Notes: a model not told the origin generated them from the sequence alone. Positions 16,687-25,266 are shown, counted from the stretch's first letter. The stretch is 64,000 bases of DNA from Caballeronia sp. dw_276 (GCF_018449635.1 NZ_JAAVUV010000011.1:62001-126000), one strand, 5' to 3'. A program made the numbers and translations.

Positions 16687-17628
16687 TCAGTCTCCTAGAG
16701 GCTCGCCGTATGGCTCGCCGTAGGGCTCGCCGTGCGGCCGGCGTTCACCGCTGCCGCCGCGATACGCGTCGAGCGCGTGTTTCATGCGCCGCAAAAGCTC
16801 GCGGCTGGTTTCGCCTTGCTTCACGGCAAGTTCGGTGACGAGCAGGTCGAGCGCCATCAACATCGCGTATCGGGATGTGGATGGTTTGTAGATAAAGTCG
16901 GTCTCGTTCGCGATGACCGGGATCAGCCAGTCGGCCAGTTGCGCGAGCGGCGAAACCGGCGCGGTCAGCGCGATCACGCGCGCGCCATATTCCCGGGCGA
17001 TGCGGCAGCTTTCAACCATCTCGGGCGTCCTTCCCGTCACCGATAACGCCACGACCACGTGGTCCTTCGAAAGCGTTGCGGCGACCATCCGCTGCAGCAA
17101 ACCATCCTGATACGACGCCACCGGACGCCCCAGCCGTACAAGGCGAAAGCGCATTTCGTCGGCGAGCGCGGTCGATCCGCCGCCCATGCCGAAGACGTAG
17201 ATCATCTGGGCATCGGCAAGGGCATCGGCGGCTGCGGCGATGGGCGCTGCCTGCAACGCGCCGCGATTGTGGGCGAGCGTGGTGTGGATATCGTCGAAAA
17301 TGCGGGAAGCGAGGGAATCGGGAAGCGCGTCTTCACTGCTGCGATCACCGCCGCCGCGTAAAAACCGTTGGCCGACCGCCGCCGCTTGCGCGAGACGCAG
17401 CTTCAGTTCGCGCACGTCCTCGCAGCCGACCGCCTTCGCAAAGCGCGTCACGGTCGCGATGCTGACCGCCGCTTTTTTCGCCAACGCGCCGATGCTCGCG
17501 CGCGACGCGCCGGTCAGATCGTCGAGAATGAGCGCGGCAACCTTGCGTTCCGCCGTGCGCAATTCGGGCGCACGCTCGGCAATCCGGGCGACGATATCGA
17601 AAGGTGGCGGTTCGGACGACACGTTCAT
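16687..17628 (-). CDS. RpiR/MurR-family transcriptional regulator (HTH-SIS)
   Basis: A 313-residue repressor/activator with an N-terminal HTH-6 domain (RAPELRTAERKVAALIL, then ALAKKAAVSIATVTRFAKAVG) and a C-terminal SIS sugar-isomerase-like sensor domain (IYVFGMGGGSTALADEMRFRL). The start MNVSSEPPPF is preferred to an upstream ATG at 17685 because the longer form would run through the inverted repeat at 17664-17677, a likely operator. It heads the operon with the deacylase and RidA genes and diverges from the deaminase gene, so it most likely controls both. The C terminus ends in an odd repeat of Gly-Glu-Pro-Tyr. Confidence 0.88.
   Translation of the reverse strand: MNVSSEPPPFDIVARIAERAPELRTAERKVAALILDDLTGASRASIGALAKKAAVSIATVTRFAKAVGCEDVRELKLRLAQAAAVGQRFLRGGGDRSSEDALPDSLASRIFDDIHTTLAHNRGALQAAPIAAAADALADAQMIYVFGMGGGSTALADEMRFRLVRLGRPVASYQDGLLQRMVAATLSKDHVVVALSVTGRTPEMVESCRIAREYGARVIALTAPVSPLAQLADWLIPVIANETDFIYKPSTSRYAMLMALDLLVTELAVKQGETSRELLRRMKHALDAYRGGSGERRPHGEPYGEPYGEPLGD
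16700..16735. repeat. Three tandem 12-bp repeats in the 3' end of the RpiR-family gene
   Basis: Three consecutive units of ggctcgccgtat, ggctcgccgtag and ggctcgccgtgc encode the repeated tetrapeptide GEPY/GEPH on the minus strand. The unit is a multiple of 3, so gain or loss of copies keeps the frame. Confidence 0.85.
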
Positions 17629-17663
17629 TGCAAGCCTTTTGGCGCGGTTTACGAGCGTGATAC

Positions 17664-17699
17664 TAAATAACAATTTATCAGGCATCGTACTTTCTGTAC
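17664..17699. promoter_or_regulatory. Inverted repeats in the divergent RpiR/deaminase control region
   Basis: Within the 156-base gap lie TAAAT-AACA-ATTTA (17664-17677) and, ten bases on, GTAC-TTTCT-GTAC (17687-17699). A third palindrome, TCGGCTTAAAAGCCGA, is at 17731-17746. RpiR-type dimers bind such AT-rich dyads; which one is the operator is not shown by sequence alone. Confidence 0.5.
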
Positions 17700-17784
17700 C
17701 ATAACCGAGTCAATCTCGAATATGCAGGTTTCGGCTTAAAAGCCGAGCCTGAACATATCAAAACGAACGATGGAGTAGCAGCAC

Positions 17785-19059
17785 ATGAAAGTTACAAACT
17801 ATCAGACCCCGACAATCGACCCGTTCGGCAAGGGCCTTGGCATGGTCCCGGGCGTCAGCGTCCACCTGGCGGACGCGGCGCGTCTCGACTGGAATCTCCT
17901 CGACGAAGACGTGAGCCTTCCCGCCGCCGTGCTGTACGCGGACCGCATGGAGCACAACCTGAAATGGATGCAGGCGTTCGTGGCCGAATACGGCGTGAAG
18001 CTCGCGCCGCACGGCAAGACGACGATGGCGCCGCAATTGTTCCGCCGCCAGCTCGATGCCGGCGCGTGGGGCATCACGCTCGCGACCGCGCATCAGGTTC
18101 GCGCGGCGTATCGCGGCGGGGTGCATCGCGTGCTGTTGGCAAATCAGCTCGTCGGCAAGCGCAACATGGGCATGATCGCGGAATTGCTCACCGATCCGAA
18201 TTTCGAGTTTCATTGCCTCGTGGATTCGGCGGATAACGTCGATCAGCTCGGCACGTTTTTCAGCGATGTGAACAAGCAGATCAACGTGCTGCTGGAACTG
18301 GGCGTGGAAGGCGGCCGAACCGGCATTCGCGACGACGCGCAACGCGACGCGGTGCTTGCCGCCATCGCGCGCTGGCCGGATACGGTGAAGCTGACTGGCG
18401 TCGAGTTGTACGAAGGCGTGCTGCAGGATGAATCGAAGGTGCGCGCGTTTTTACAGCACGCCGTGGACGTGACGCGTTCGCTCGTCGCGCAGGGCAAGAT
18501 CGAACGCAGGCCCGCCATTTTGTCAGGCGCGGGATCGGCCTGGTACGACGTCGTCGCCGATGAATTCGCGAAAGCGAACAGCGATGCCATTGAAGTAATC
18601 TTGCGTCCGGGCTGTTATTTGACGCACGACGTGGGCGTGTACAAGAAAGCGCAGAACGAGATTTTCGCGCGCAATCCTATCGCGAAAAAGATGGGCGAAG
18701 GCCTGAAGCCGGCGCTGCAATTGTGGGCTTACGTGCAGTCGATTCCCGAGCCGGATCGCGTGATCATCGGTTTAGGAAAACGCGATGCAGCCTTCGACGC
18801 CGGCATGCCCGAACCCGCGCGGCATTTCCGTCCCGGCACGCAAATGCCGCGCGACGTGACGCCGGGCGAAGGCTGGGAAATCTTCGGCATGATGGACCAG
18901 CACGCGTATTTGCGGATCAAGCCGGGCGACGACATCAAGGTCGGCGACATGATCGCGTTCGATATCTCCCACCCCTGCCTCACGTTCGACAAATGGCGTC
19001 AGATTCTGATCGTGGATGCGAAATATCGCGTGAAGGAAGTGGTCGAAACCGCGTTTTAA
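17785..19059 (+). CDS. Amino acid deaminase, D-serine dehydratase-like (DSD1/D-threonine aldolase fold)
   Basis: A 424-residue PLP enzyme with an alanine-racemase-like N-terminal barrel and the D-serine dehydratase-like C-terminal domain. The PLP lysine is K78 in LAPHGKTTMAPQ, and the C-terminal SHPCLTFDKW supplies H396 and C398, the pair that binds zinc in eukaryotic D-serine dehydratase. It should convert a D-hydroxy-amino acid (D-serine or D-threonine) to ammonia and a 2-oxoacid, or cleave it as an aldolase. Its setting opposite RpiR, deacylase and RidA genes favours D-amino-acid catabolism. A GGAG ribosome site precedes the ATG. The stop overlaps the convergent marR stop by 4 bases. Confidence 0.88.
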   Translation: MKVTNYQTPTIDPFGKGLGMVPGVSVHLADAARLDWNLLDEDVSLPAAVLYADRMEHNLKWMQAFVAEYGVKLAPHGKTTMAPQLFRRQLDAGAWGITLATAHQVRAAYRGGVHRVLLANQLVGKRNMGMIAELLTDPNFEFHCLVDSADNVDQLGTFFSDVNKQINVLLELGVEGGRTGIRDDAQRDAVLAAIARWPDTVKLTGVELYEGVLQDESKVRAFLQHAVDVTRSLVAQGKIERRPAILSGAGSAWYDVVADEFAKANSDAIEVILRPGCYLTHDVGVYKKAQNEIFARNPIAKKMGEGLKPALQLWAYVQSIPEPDRVIIGLGKRDAAFDAGMPEPARHFRPGTQMPRDVTPGEGWEIFGMMDQHAYLRIKPGDDIKVGDMIAFDISHPCLTFDKWRQILIVDAKYRVKEVVETAF

Positions 19060-19526
19060 GCGTTGCCGCTGAGCGTTGCGTCGCTTTCTGAAGATGTCGA
19101 TGCAACCTCGATGATGCGCTGCTCGAGCACGCGCAGCGCACCCGACAAGGCCGCGATGGCTTCGTCGGGAAGCGTGGAAAGCGTCTCGCGCAGAAATTCG
19201 TTGCGACGCGGCAAACCGGCGTTGACGACGGCGCGGCCTTCGTCGGTGAGAATCACGTTGGAGATGCGGTTGTCGCGTTGATCGACGCTGCGCGTTATCC
19301 ATCCCAGCGCCTCTAGCGTTTTCAATTGCCGCGTGAGCGCGCCTGGATCGACGCGCAACCGCTCGACCAGCTTCTTCTGCGACAACTCGCCCGAGTGATC
19401 GTGCAACGCGATCAGGACGCGCCAGCGCGGCATCGGCTGGCCGACTTGCGACTCGAACGACTGCATGAACACACGATAAGTGCGTCCAAATTGCTGAATG
19501 ACCGCGATGCGTTCCGTTTCGTCCAT
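19056..19526 (-). CDS. MarR-family transcriptional regulator
   Basis: This 156-residue winged-helix protein shows the MarR core: PRWRVLIALHDHSGELSQKKLVERLRVDPGALTRQLKTLEALGWI (recognition helix within DPGALTRQLKTLEALG) and the wing DQRDNRISNVILTDEGRAVV with the DxRxxR-type motif. Such dimers usually repress a drug-efflux gene and release DNA on binding phenolic or other lipophilic ligands. It lies 48 bases downstream of the efflux-pump gene on the same strand, so repressor and pump probably share the promoter at 21192-21243. Confidence 0.93.
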   Translation of the reverse strand: MDETERIAVIQQFGRTYRVFMQSFESQVGQPMPRWRVLIALHDHSGELSQKKLVERLRVDPGALTRQLKTLEALGWITRSVDQRDNRISNVILTDEGRAVVNAGLPRRNEFLRETLSTLPDEAIAALSGALRVLEQRIIEVASTSSESDATLSGNA

Positions 19527-19574
19527 GCTGTTTGATTCCTGCTTCGCGTTAGTGCTGCGCGTCCGACACTGAAT

Positions 19575-21173
19575 TCATTCGGCCATTACGGCCGGCTCCA
19601 CCTTCGTGCCCTTCAGGCGGACCGGCGGCACGCGCCGCGATTGCCACACGGCGATCACGGCGACAACCGCCGCCACCGCAATGCCGATATGTATTGCAGC
19701 GACCAGGGATTCACGCGCCGATTCGAGCAACGCAACGCCGTTGTGACCCGCCGCGACGAGTTGCGACAAGAGCGTGGTCTGCGCGTCGTGGTTGATGAGA
19801 ATCTGCGGATCGCTGAGATCGCCGAACCAATGGCCGGCGTTGTCTTTATCGAGGGAAAGCCGCACGCCGCTTGCGTACAGATGCGTGATCATCGTGCCGG
19901 TCAGCGCCGTGCCGACCATCCCGCCAATCATGCGCAAGGATTGCAGCAACGCCGTCGCGATACCCAGATGCTCGCGCCCCGCCGTCAACTGCGCGAACAC
20001 GGTCAGATTCGGCATGACGAAACCCAGACCCATGCCGCCGAGCACCATGATCGCCATCAACAGCGGCCGCGGCATGGAACGCGTCGCGATCACCACGCCA
20101 AGGCATGAGATCGCGAGCAACGCGAAGCCGATATACAGCATCGCGTTCGGATTCTTCACGCGCGTGACGATCCGCCCATTCAGAATGCTGCCGATGGTAA
20201 TAAACACCACCAGCGGCGTGATGATCAGCCCGGCGTCTTTCGGCGACATGCCGAACCCGCCCTGGAACAGCAGGGGCGCGTAGAACAGCAGCGAGAACAT
20301 CGTGAAACCGCCCAGTATCGCCAGCGTGAACAGCGCGGACAGGCTCTTGTTGCGGAACATATCGACGGGAAGAATGGCGTAATCGCAGCGCCGTTCCCAT
20401 TTCCAGAGCGCATATCCACACGCAACGCTCACCACGAGCAGCACCAGCGTTCCCGCTGAAACGCCGTGTTTGGGCAACATTTCGACGAACAATTGCAGCG
20501 AACCCAGCGCAATCGCGATCAGGCCCGCGCCTTGCCAGTCAAGTCGCATCTTGCCTTCGTGCTTGATGTGCCGAAGGTGCGGCAGGAAGCGCCAAACGAA
20601 GAACACCGAAATCAGTCCGACGGGCAAATTGACGTAGAAAACGGAGCGCCAGCCGTAATATTGGGTCAGGATTCCGCCTAGCGACGGCCCGACCGCGTTG
20701 GCTATACCGAACGCCGAGCTCATCATGACTTGCCATCGCAGGCGCACGACTGAATCGGGGAACAGATCGGCAATGCACGCGAACGCGGTCCCGACCAGCA
20801 TGCCGCCGCCGATTCCCTGAAGGCCGCGCGCAAGCACGAGAAACAGCATGTTGTTGGCCATGCCGCAGAGCGCGGACGCGGCCGTGAAAACAACAATGGA
20901 TGCAATCACGAACGGTTTCCGGCCGTAGTAATCGCCGAGCCGCCCGAAGATAGGCACGGTAATGACCGATGTCAGCAAATAGGAGGTCGCGACCCACGCG
21001 TAGAGATCAAAACCTTTGAGTTCTGCGACGATGGTCGGCAACGCCGTGCCGACCACGGTTTGATCGAGCGCGACCAGCATGGTCACGAAGCAGATTCCCA
21101 ACATCGCCATCAGCGATTCGCGGAACGGAAGCACTTGTCCCGCGGAGTGATGCGCGGCAGTATGAACGGCCAT
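19575..21173 (-). CDS. EmrB/QacA-type (DHA2, 14-TM) MFS drug efflux transporter
   Basis: A 532-residue MFS permease. Motif D1 is visible as LDQTVVGTALPTIVAEL, motif A as GRLGDYYGRKP and the DHA2 motif C region as GPSLGGILTQYYGWRSVFYVNLPVG. About 14 hydrophobic segments can be counted, the last near VAAIHIGIAVAAVVAVIAVW. It should export toxic organic compounds using the proton gradient. The start MAVHTAAHH was chosen because the promoter and MarR-type dyad lie directly upstream; the longer frame from 21218 would begin inside the -10 box. It is followed by its probable repressor gene marR. Confidence 0.92.
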   Translation of the reverse strand: MAVHTAAHHSAGQVLPFRESLMAMLGICFVTMLVALDQTVVGTALPTIVAELKGFDLYAWVATSYLLTSVITVPIFGRLGDYYGRKPFVIASIVVFTAASALCGMANNMLFLVLARGLQGIGGGMLVGTAFACIADLFPDSVVRLRWQVMMSSAFGIANAVGPSLGGILTQYYGWRSVFYVNLPVGLISVFFVWRFLPHLRHIKHEGKMRLDWQGAGLIAIALGSLQLFVEMLPKHGVSAGTLVLLVVSVACGYALWKWERRCDYAILPVDMFRNKSLSALFTLAILGGFTMFSLLFYAPLLFQGGFGMSPKDAGLIITPLVVFITIGSILNGRIVTRVKNPNAMLYIGFALLAISCLGVVIATRSMPRPLLMAIMVLGGMGLGFVMPNLTVFAQLTAGREHLGIATALLQSLRMIGGMVGTALTGTMITHLYASGVRLSLDKDNAGHWFGDLSDPQILINHDAQTTLLSQLVAAGHNGVALLESARESLVAAIHIGIAVAAVVAVIAVWQSRRVPPVRLKGTKVEPAVMAE

Positions 21174-21191
21174 TTTTTGATACCGCAATGA

Positions 21192-21243
21192 TTGACTTGT
21201 CAACAGACTTGGAATCATAGCACGCGATATTGTTCTAAATCAA
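21192..21243 (-). promoter_or_regulatory. Promoter and MarR-type operator of the efflux gene
   Basis: On the minus strand TTGATT (21243-21238), an 18-base spacer and an extended -10 TGCTATGAT (TATGAT at 21219-21214) form a good sigma-70 promoter. The predicted start near 21207 runs straight into a dyad TTGAC-TT-GTCAA (21192-21203), well placed for repression by MarR. Confidence 0.7.
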
Positions 21244-21279
21244 AGCCTGAATCCTTATTGGACCCTTTCGAAAAACATC

Positions 21280-22122
21280 ATGGAACCGACGCCCATCTCC
21301 GCCTCGCCCCTTTCTCCGGAAGACCTGGCGACCTTGCGCCGCGCCAAGGAAGCGCTGGAAAGCCCGTCCCTGACGATGAAACTTGCGAGCGTGGTGGGCT
21401 CGCCCATCGAAAAATTGATGGCGCGCATGCCGAACATCGCGCAGGAAAAAATCGATGACGCCACGCAGGCCGCGCTCAAGAAATGCCTGCAACTGGCGCT
21501 GCGCACGCTGACCAAAAGTTCAGTCGATGGCGTTCTGTTGCCGCCCGAAAAGCCCCACAACCTGATGCACAAGCTCGCGGTCGCGACGACCGGCGCGGCC
21601 GGCGGCGCGTTCGGGATGTTCGCGTTGCCGGTGGAACTGCCGGTCACGACCACGCTGATGTTTCGCTCGATCTGCGACATTGCGCGCAGCGAAGGCGAAG
21701 ACATTCATCTCATCGATACCCAATTGCAATGCATGATGGTCCTCGGCATGGGCGGCCCGAGTTCCAGCGACGATAACGCCGATATCGGTTATTTCATTGT
21801 GCGCGGGACGTTGGCGCAGTCGGTATCGAAGGCGACGAGCGAGATTGCAGCGAAGGGATTGAGCGGGCACGGCTCGACGGCGTTGCTCAAGTTCTTACAG
21901 ACGGTGGCGTCGCGCTTTTCCGTACAGGTCAGCGAACAGGTCGCCGCGAAGTCGATCCCCGCGATCGGCGCCGTGCTTGGGGCGATGGTGAATACAGTGT
22001 TTATCGATCACTTCCAGCAGATGGCGCACGGGCATTTCACCGTGCGCCGGCTCGAGCGTCAGTATGGACAGCTTGCGGTGGAACGCGCGTTTCAGACCAT
22101 CGACATTTCTAGTGGCCGTTGA
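21280..22122 (+). CDS. EcsC family protein
   Basis: A 280-residue protein matching the EcsC family: an N-terminal charged stretch, helices with KLMARMPNIAQEKIDDATQAALKKCLQLALRTL, a central hydrophobic Gly/Ala segment (ATTGAAGGAFGMFALPVELPVTTTLMFRSICDIA split over about residues 98-130), and SIPAIGAVLGAMVNTVFIDHF near the end, a feature of the family. EcsC proteins are peripheral or membrane-associated and of unknown biochemical role; in Bacillus the gene sits with an ABC transporter, which is absent here. The last 31 bases overlap the convergent hydrolase gene. Confidence 0.83.
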   Translation: MEPTPISASPLSPEDLATLRRAKEALESPSLTMKLASVVGSPIEKLMARMPNIAQEKIDDATQAALKKCLQLALRTLTKSSVDGVLLPPEKPHNLMHKLAVATTGAAGGAFGMFALPVELPVTTTLMFRSICDIARSEGEDIHLIDTQLQCMMVLGMGGPSSSDDNADIGYFIVRGTLAQSVSKATSEIAAKGLSGHGSTALLKFLQTVASRFSVQVSEQVAAKSIPAIGAVLGAMVNTVFIDHFQQMAHGHFTVRRLERQYGQLAVERAFQTIDISSGR

Positions 22123-23024
22123 AGCGCGACGCCGCGTACGAACTGAGCCGCGTGTTCCAACGCCTGGTTCGCTTCGGGCACGAACGGCGCCAGCATTTGC
22201 AACGCGTGCGGCATGTTCGGCAGGATCTCGAACTGCACGCTCACGCCCGCCGCGCGCGCCTTCTCGGCGACGCGCGTGGAATCGTCGAAGAGTACTTCCG
22301 TGTCGCCCGCTTGAATTAAGAGCGGCGGCAAGCCGTCGAAGCGCCCATATAACGGCGATACATAGGGATTACGAACGTCCGCATTTCCCGTATAAAGCTT
22401 GCCCGCCGGGGCAATTGCGCGGCCGTAGAACATCGGGTCGCGGCCATTGTTGGTCGTAACCGATGCACCCGTTGCCGCCAGGTCCGTCCATGGCGAAAAC
22501 AGCACGGCGCCGGCCGGCAGCGGATCGCCGGCATCGCGCAATGCAAGCAGCGCGGCGAGCGCAAGACCGCCTCCGGCTGAATCGCCCGCAATCACGAGAG
22601 ACTGCGGCGCGACACCATCCGCGATCAGCTTTCGATACGCAGCCAAAGCGTCATCGAACGCCGCCGGAAACGGATGTTCGGGCGCGAGCCGGTAATCAAG
22701 CGAAAAGATCCGCGCGCCGGAACGCCGCGCAAATGCGAACACGAGATTGCGATGCGTCGCAGGCGAACAAAAGTAATAACCGCCGCCGTGCAAATAAAGG
22801 ATCGTGATATCCGATGGCGTTTCCGGCGAAAGCCATTCGCCGCGAAGGGGTGCGTCGCTAACGCTGTATCGCTCATCGAGATGCCAGCCGCGCGGCACTT
22901 TCGGCGACCACACGCGTTTCGATGTCATCGCGCGCGCCCGGGCCACATCGATACCCGGGGTTGCAGTTGCAGGGCGCATCTTGTTTCGCAGGACCCAACA
23001 CATCAGCGCGCTTTGCCAGCTCAT
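22092..23024 (-). CDS. Alpha/beta hydrolase, HSL-type esterase
   Basis: A 310-residue esterase or lipase of the hormone-sensitive-lipase group. The oxyanion-hole motif HGGGYYF begins at His79, the nucleophile Ser149 sits in GDSAGGG, and the Asp and His of the triad are in AGDTEVLFDD and MPHALQM. The length and motif spacing fit short-chain carboxylesterases. The reading frame ends 31 bases inside the convergent EcsC gene, so both C termini are encoded by the same DNA on opposite strands. It lies 26 bases downstream of the CHRD gene start side of the next locus and has no obvious pathway partner. Confidence 0.9.
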   Translation of the reverse strand: MSWQSALMCWVLRNKMRPATATPGIDVARARAMTSKRVWSPKVPRGWHLDERYSVSDAPLRGEWLSPETPSDITILYLHGGGYYFCSPATHRNLVFAFARRSGARIFSLDYRLAPEHPFPAAFDDALAAYRKLIADGVAPQSLVIAGDSAGGGLALAALLALRDAGDPLPAGAVLFSPWTDLAATGASVTTNNGRDPMFYGRAIAPAGKLYTGNADVRNPYVSPLYGRFDGLPPLLIQAGDTEVLFDDSTRVAEKARAAGVSVQFEILPNMPHALQMLAPFVPEANQALEHAAQFVRGVALQRPLEMSMV

Positions 23025-23050
23025 TACCCGTCCTCTTTATATAAGCGGTG

Positions 23051-23506
23051 TTAGTTTGCGGGCATCACTTGTCCGCGGATCTCGCCCGTAGGGTTCTTCT
23101 CGGTATGAACGTTGAAGTAGTACTTGCCGGCCATCAGATCGGTGGCTTGGTCTTCAGAGAGCGTAGCCTCGCCGTTGATCGGACTTGGCAACGCGTTTTT
23201 ATCGATAGGAACCTGCACCTTCGCGTTCTGCCCCACCGGCGCGGGACCGTGGAAATGCGCCATGGTCGCCGGACCCGACAAGTCGGCGTACGTCACGTTC
23301 CACTGCAGCGTTTTGGTGCTTGTATCGAAGGTGGCTTTCAGCACGCCGTGCCCCTTGCTCACGCGCGGTGGCACTTCGCTCGATGGTTGCAGGTTGGCCT
23401 GCAACGCGACGCTATCGGCGAACGCCGAAACAGACACGACTGACAGCAACGCCAAAGCCAGATTTGCAAGGCGCCTACGATGCAATGAACTCGGTCTCGT
23501 GAACAT
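23051..23506 (-). CDS. CHRD domain-containing exported protein
   Basis: A 151-residue protein with a signal peptide (hydrophobic ANLALALLSVVSVSAFADS, cleavage near residue 31) and one CHRD domain, known from chordin and from many bacterial secreted proteins. The motifs PSSEVPP, the central HFHGPAPVGQNA and the terminal YYFNVHTEKNPTGEIRGQ are classic for the domain. Its role in bacteria is not established. It lies downstream of a separate porin transcript closed by a terminator. Confidence 0.9.
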   Translation of the reverse strand: MFTRPSSLHRRRLANLALALLSVVSVSAFADSVALQANLQPSSEVPPRVSKGHGVLKATFDTSTKTLQWNVTYADLSGPATMAHFHGPAPVGQNAKVQVPIDKNALPSPINGEATLSEDQATDLMAGKYYFNVHTEKNPTGEIRGQVMPAN

Positions 23507-23630
23507 TTTTGCTCTCTAGTGGCTAACCAACGAGTCGATGAGTGGTCTGTCTCATCGACCAGTCATAGTAGAGCATTTTTGATATGGGCTTCGATGCAGG
23601 CCTTTTAAGAAGAGTTCGAGCGGATATGCG

Positions 23631-23654
23631 AAAAGGCGCCCGAAGGCGCCTTTT
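23631..23654. terminator. Bidirectional terminator with UUCG-type loop after the porin gene
   Basis: aaaaggcgcc-cgaa-ggcgcctttt is perfectly self-complementary. Read on the minus strand, from the porin side, it is a GC stem with a TTCG tetraloop and four T residues. Confidence 0.88.
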
Positions 23655-23686
23655 CTTTACAGCATGAAACTTACAGCGTTAAAGCA

Positions 23687-24796
23687 TTAGAAGCGGTGAC
23701 GGATACCCGTCGAGATCACAACTTGGTTGCCATGCGCTGAAACGGCTTGGCCTGCAGTGAACACTTGCGCTTCTGCGCCGCTCTTGGCGAGCTGAACGAT
23801 ACCTTCAGCATAGATGTCCGTACGCTTCGACAACGAGTAGTCGGTCTGCAAACCGACTTGGTGGAAGCGTGCGCGATCATTATCGCCGCCCACACGGCTA
23901 CCCTTCGCATCCGTGTAGGTGTAAGCTGCGCCGACTGCCAAAGCAGGCGTCAGTGCGTAACGAGCATTCAACTCGTAGTTGTTGTAACGATCGGTAGAAC
24001 TAAGGCCTGAATCCTGGAAGCGGCTTTGCGTCCACACGCCACCGAGGACAACCGGGCCGATAGCGTAGTTCGCGCCAACGCCAAACGTGCGTTGCGTCTG
24101 GGCCGCAAGGTGACTTTCGGTAACAGCACCGAACCCAGTAGCGTTCGTGTTTTGCCCTTGCAGGTATGCTGCTGCAATCTTGAAAGGACCGTTGGCATAT
24201 TGCAGGCCGGCGCTGTACGCGCGGTTGTTAGCAAATCCACCTGCCTGGTTCGAGAAGCCATACAGACCACCGAACGTCAGGCCACCGTAGTTCGCGCTCT
24301 GGTACTTGACCGCGTTGTTCGTGCGGACCGAGCCATTCAGGTTGTCGAGGTCACCCGGGTGTGCGAAGAACGTGCCGCCCCAGCTGCCAGTTGCCGACAT
24401 CGGCCCGAGATAGTCGACCACGGAGTCATATTGGCGACCGAGCGTCACTGTGCCCATGTTTGCAGTGCTGATGCCGGCGTAAGCCTGACGACCAAATTGA
24501 CCGCCATTTTGTTGCGTTTTGCCGTCGCCCATGCTGAAGCCGTTCTCCAACGTGAAGATCGCCTTCATGCCGCCGCCGAGATCTTCAACGCCACGCAGAC
24601 CCCAACGGCTACCGTTGAGGTTGCCGCTCGACAGACGGAATGCAGCAGCGCTGCCCTTGTCCGAGCCAGGAGCAACTTCATTGTTCACGTACGTGAAGCC
24701 AGCATCGATAAGGCCGTACAGCGTAACGCTGCTTTGCGCGTTAGCGGCGGTCGCAAAAGAAGCGGCTACGGCCGCAACGATCAGAGTCTTTTTCAT
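23687..24796 (-). CDS. Gram-negative outer-membrane porin
   Basis: A 369-residue trimeric porin of the Burkholderia/Neisseria type. The signal peptide MKKTLIVAAVAASFATAANA is followed by the canonical first strand QSSVTLYGLIDAGFTYVNNE, and the protein ends in an aromatic terminal strand, STGIRHRF, recognised by the Bam machinery. PEFGGxK-like turns such as RQAYAGISTANMGTVTLGRQ are typical of the family. The start MKKTLI has a strong ribosome site (AAAGGATC); an in-frame ATG 14 codons upstream is not needed. The gene is single and strongly terminated, as expected for an abundant porin. Confidence 0.95.
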   Translation of the reverse strand: MKKTLIVAAVAASFATAANAQSSVTLYGLIDAGFTYVNNEVAPGSDKGSAAAFRLSSGNLNGSRWGLRGVEDLGGGMKAIFTLENGFSMGDGKTQQNGGQFGRQAYAGISTANMGTVTLGRQYDSVVDYLGPMSATGSWGGTFFAHPGDLDNLNGSVRTNNAVKYQSANYGGLTFGGLYGFSNQAGGFANNRAYSAGLQYANGPFKIAAAYLQGQNTNATGFGAVTESHLAAQTQRTFGVGANYAIGPVVLGGVWTQSRFQDSGLSSTDRYNNYELNARYALTPALAVGAAYTYTDAKGSRVGGDNDRARFHQVGLQTDYSLSKRTDIYAEGIVQLAKSGAEAQVFTAGQAVSAHGNQVVISTGIRHRF

Positions 24797-25266
24797 GGTT
24801 GATCCTTTTAATGAGTCTGACGACTCGACTAGTTGCATAACGCGACGCCCACTTGCTTGACTTCAAGGCGACTCGTCTCCGGTCTTTCCCGGACACCGCG
24901 ATTCGGCTGAACAAAGTTTAGGGCGCAGGCTTTTAAGCAAACCATCGAAGCAGACACAAAAGGCTTTTTGAATAAGTCGAAAAGTCGGGTTTCAATCGGC
25001 GCAAACGCTTGCCGCATCAGGCATTTCCGTTATCTTGAATTAACCTCTGGATACCTAATTAGTTGAACGCGTTGCACAGTTGCGACAGTAGCAACCGCAC
25101 GACACAACGGCCCTTTCCGTCGCTTTCGTCTTATTCCTATTTCTCCGATAACGCCACGCGATTAGCATCGCGCACGCGAGTAGGGGTCTCTGCAAGACCC
25201 TCTACGCATCCCTACTCCCGCCCCGAAAACGTCACCATGGGGCGACTCTGTGAGCGTCGGTAGTCA
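24797..25266. other. Divergent control region between porin and LysR genes
   Basis: The 470 bases hold the porin leader and promoter on one side and the LysR leader on the other. The most striking element is the nested hairpin at 25178-25217. No protein-like frame, tRNA or insertion-sequence remnant is visible. Confidence 0.5.
25178..25217. repeat. Nested hairpin upstream of the LysR gene
   Basis: GAGTAG (25178-25183) pairs with CTACTC (25212-25217), and directly inside it GGGTCT (25184-25189) pairs with AGACCC (25195-25200) over a 5-base loop. An 11-base bulge is left on the 3' side. The shape could be an RNA structure in the leader or a protein-binding site. Confidence 0.5.
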
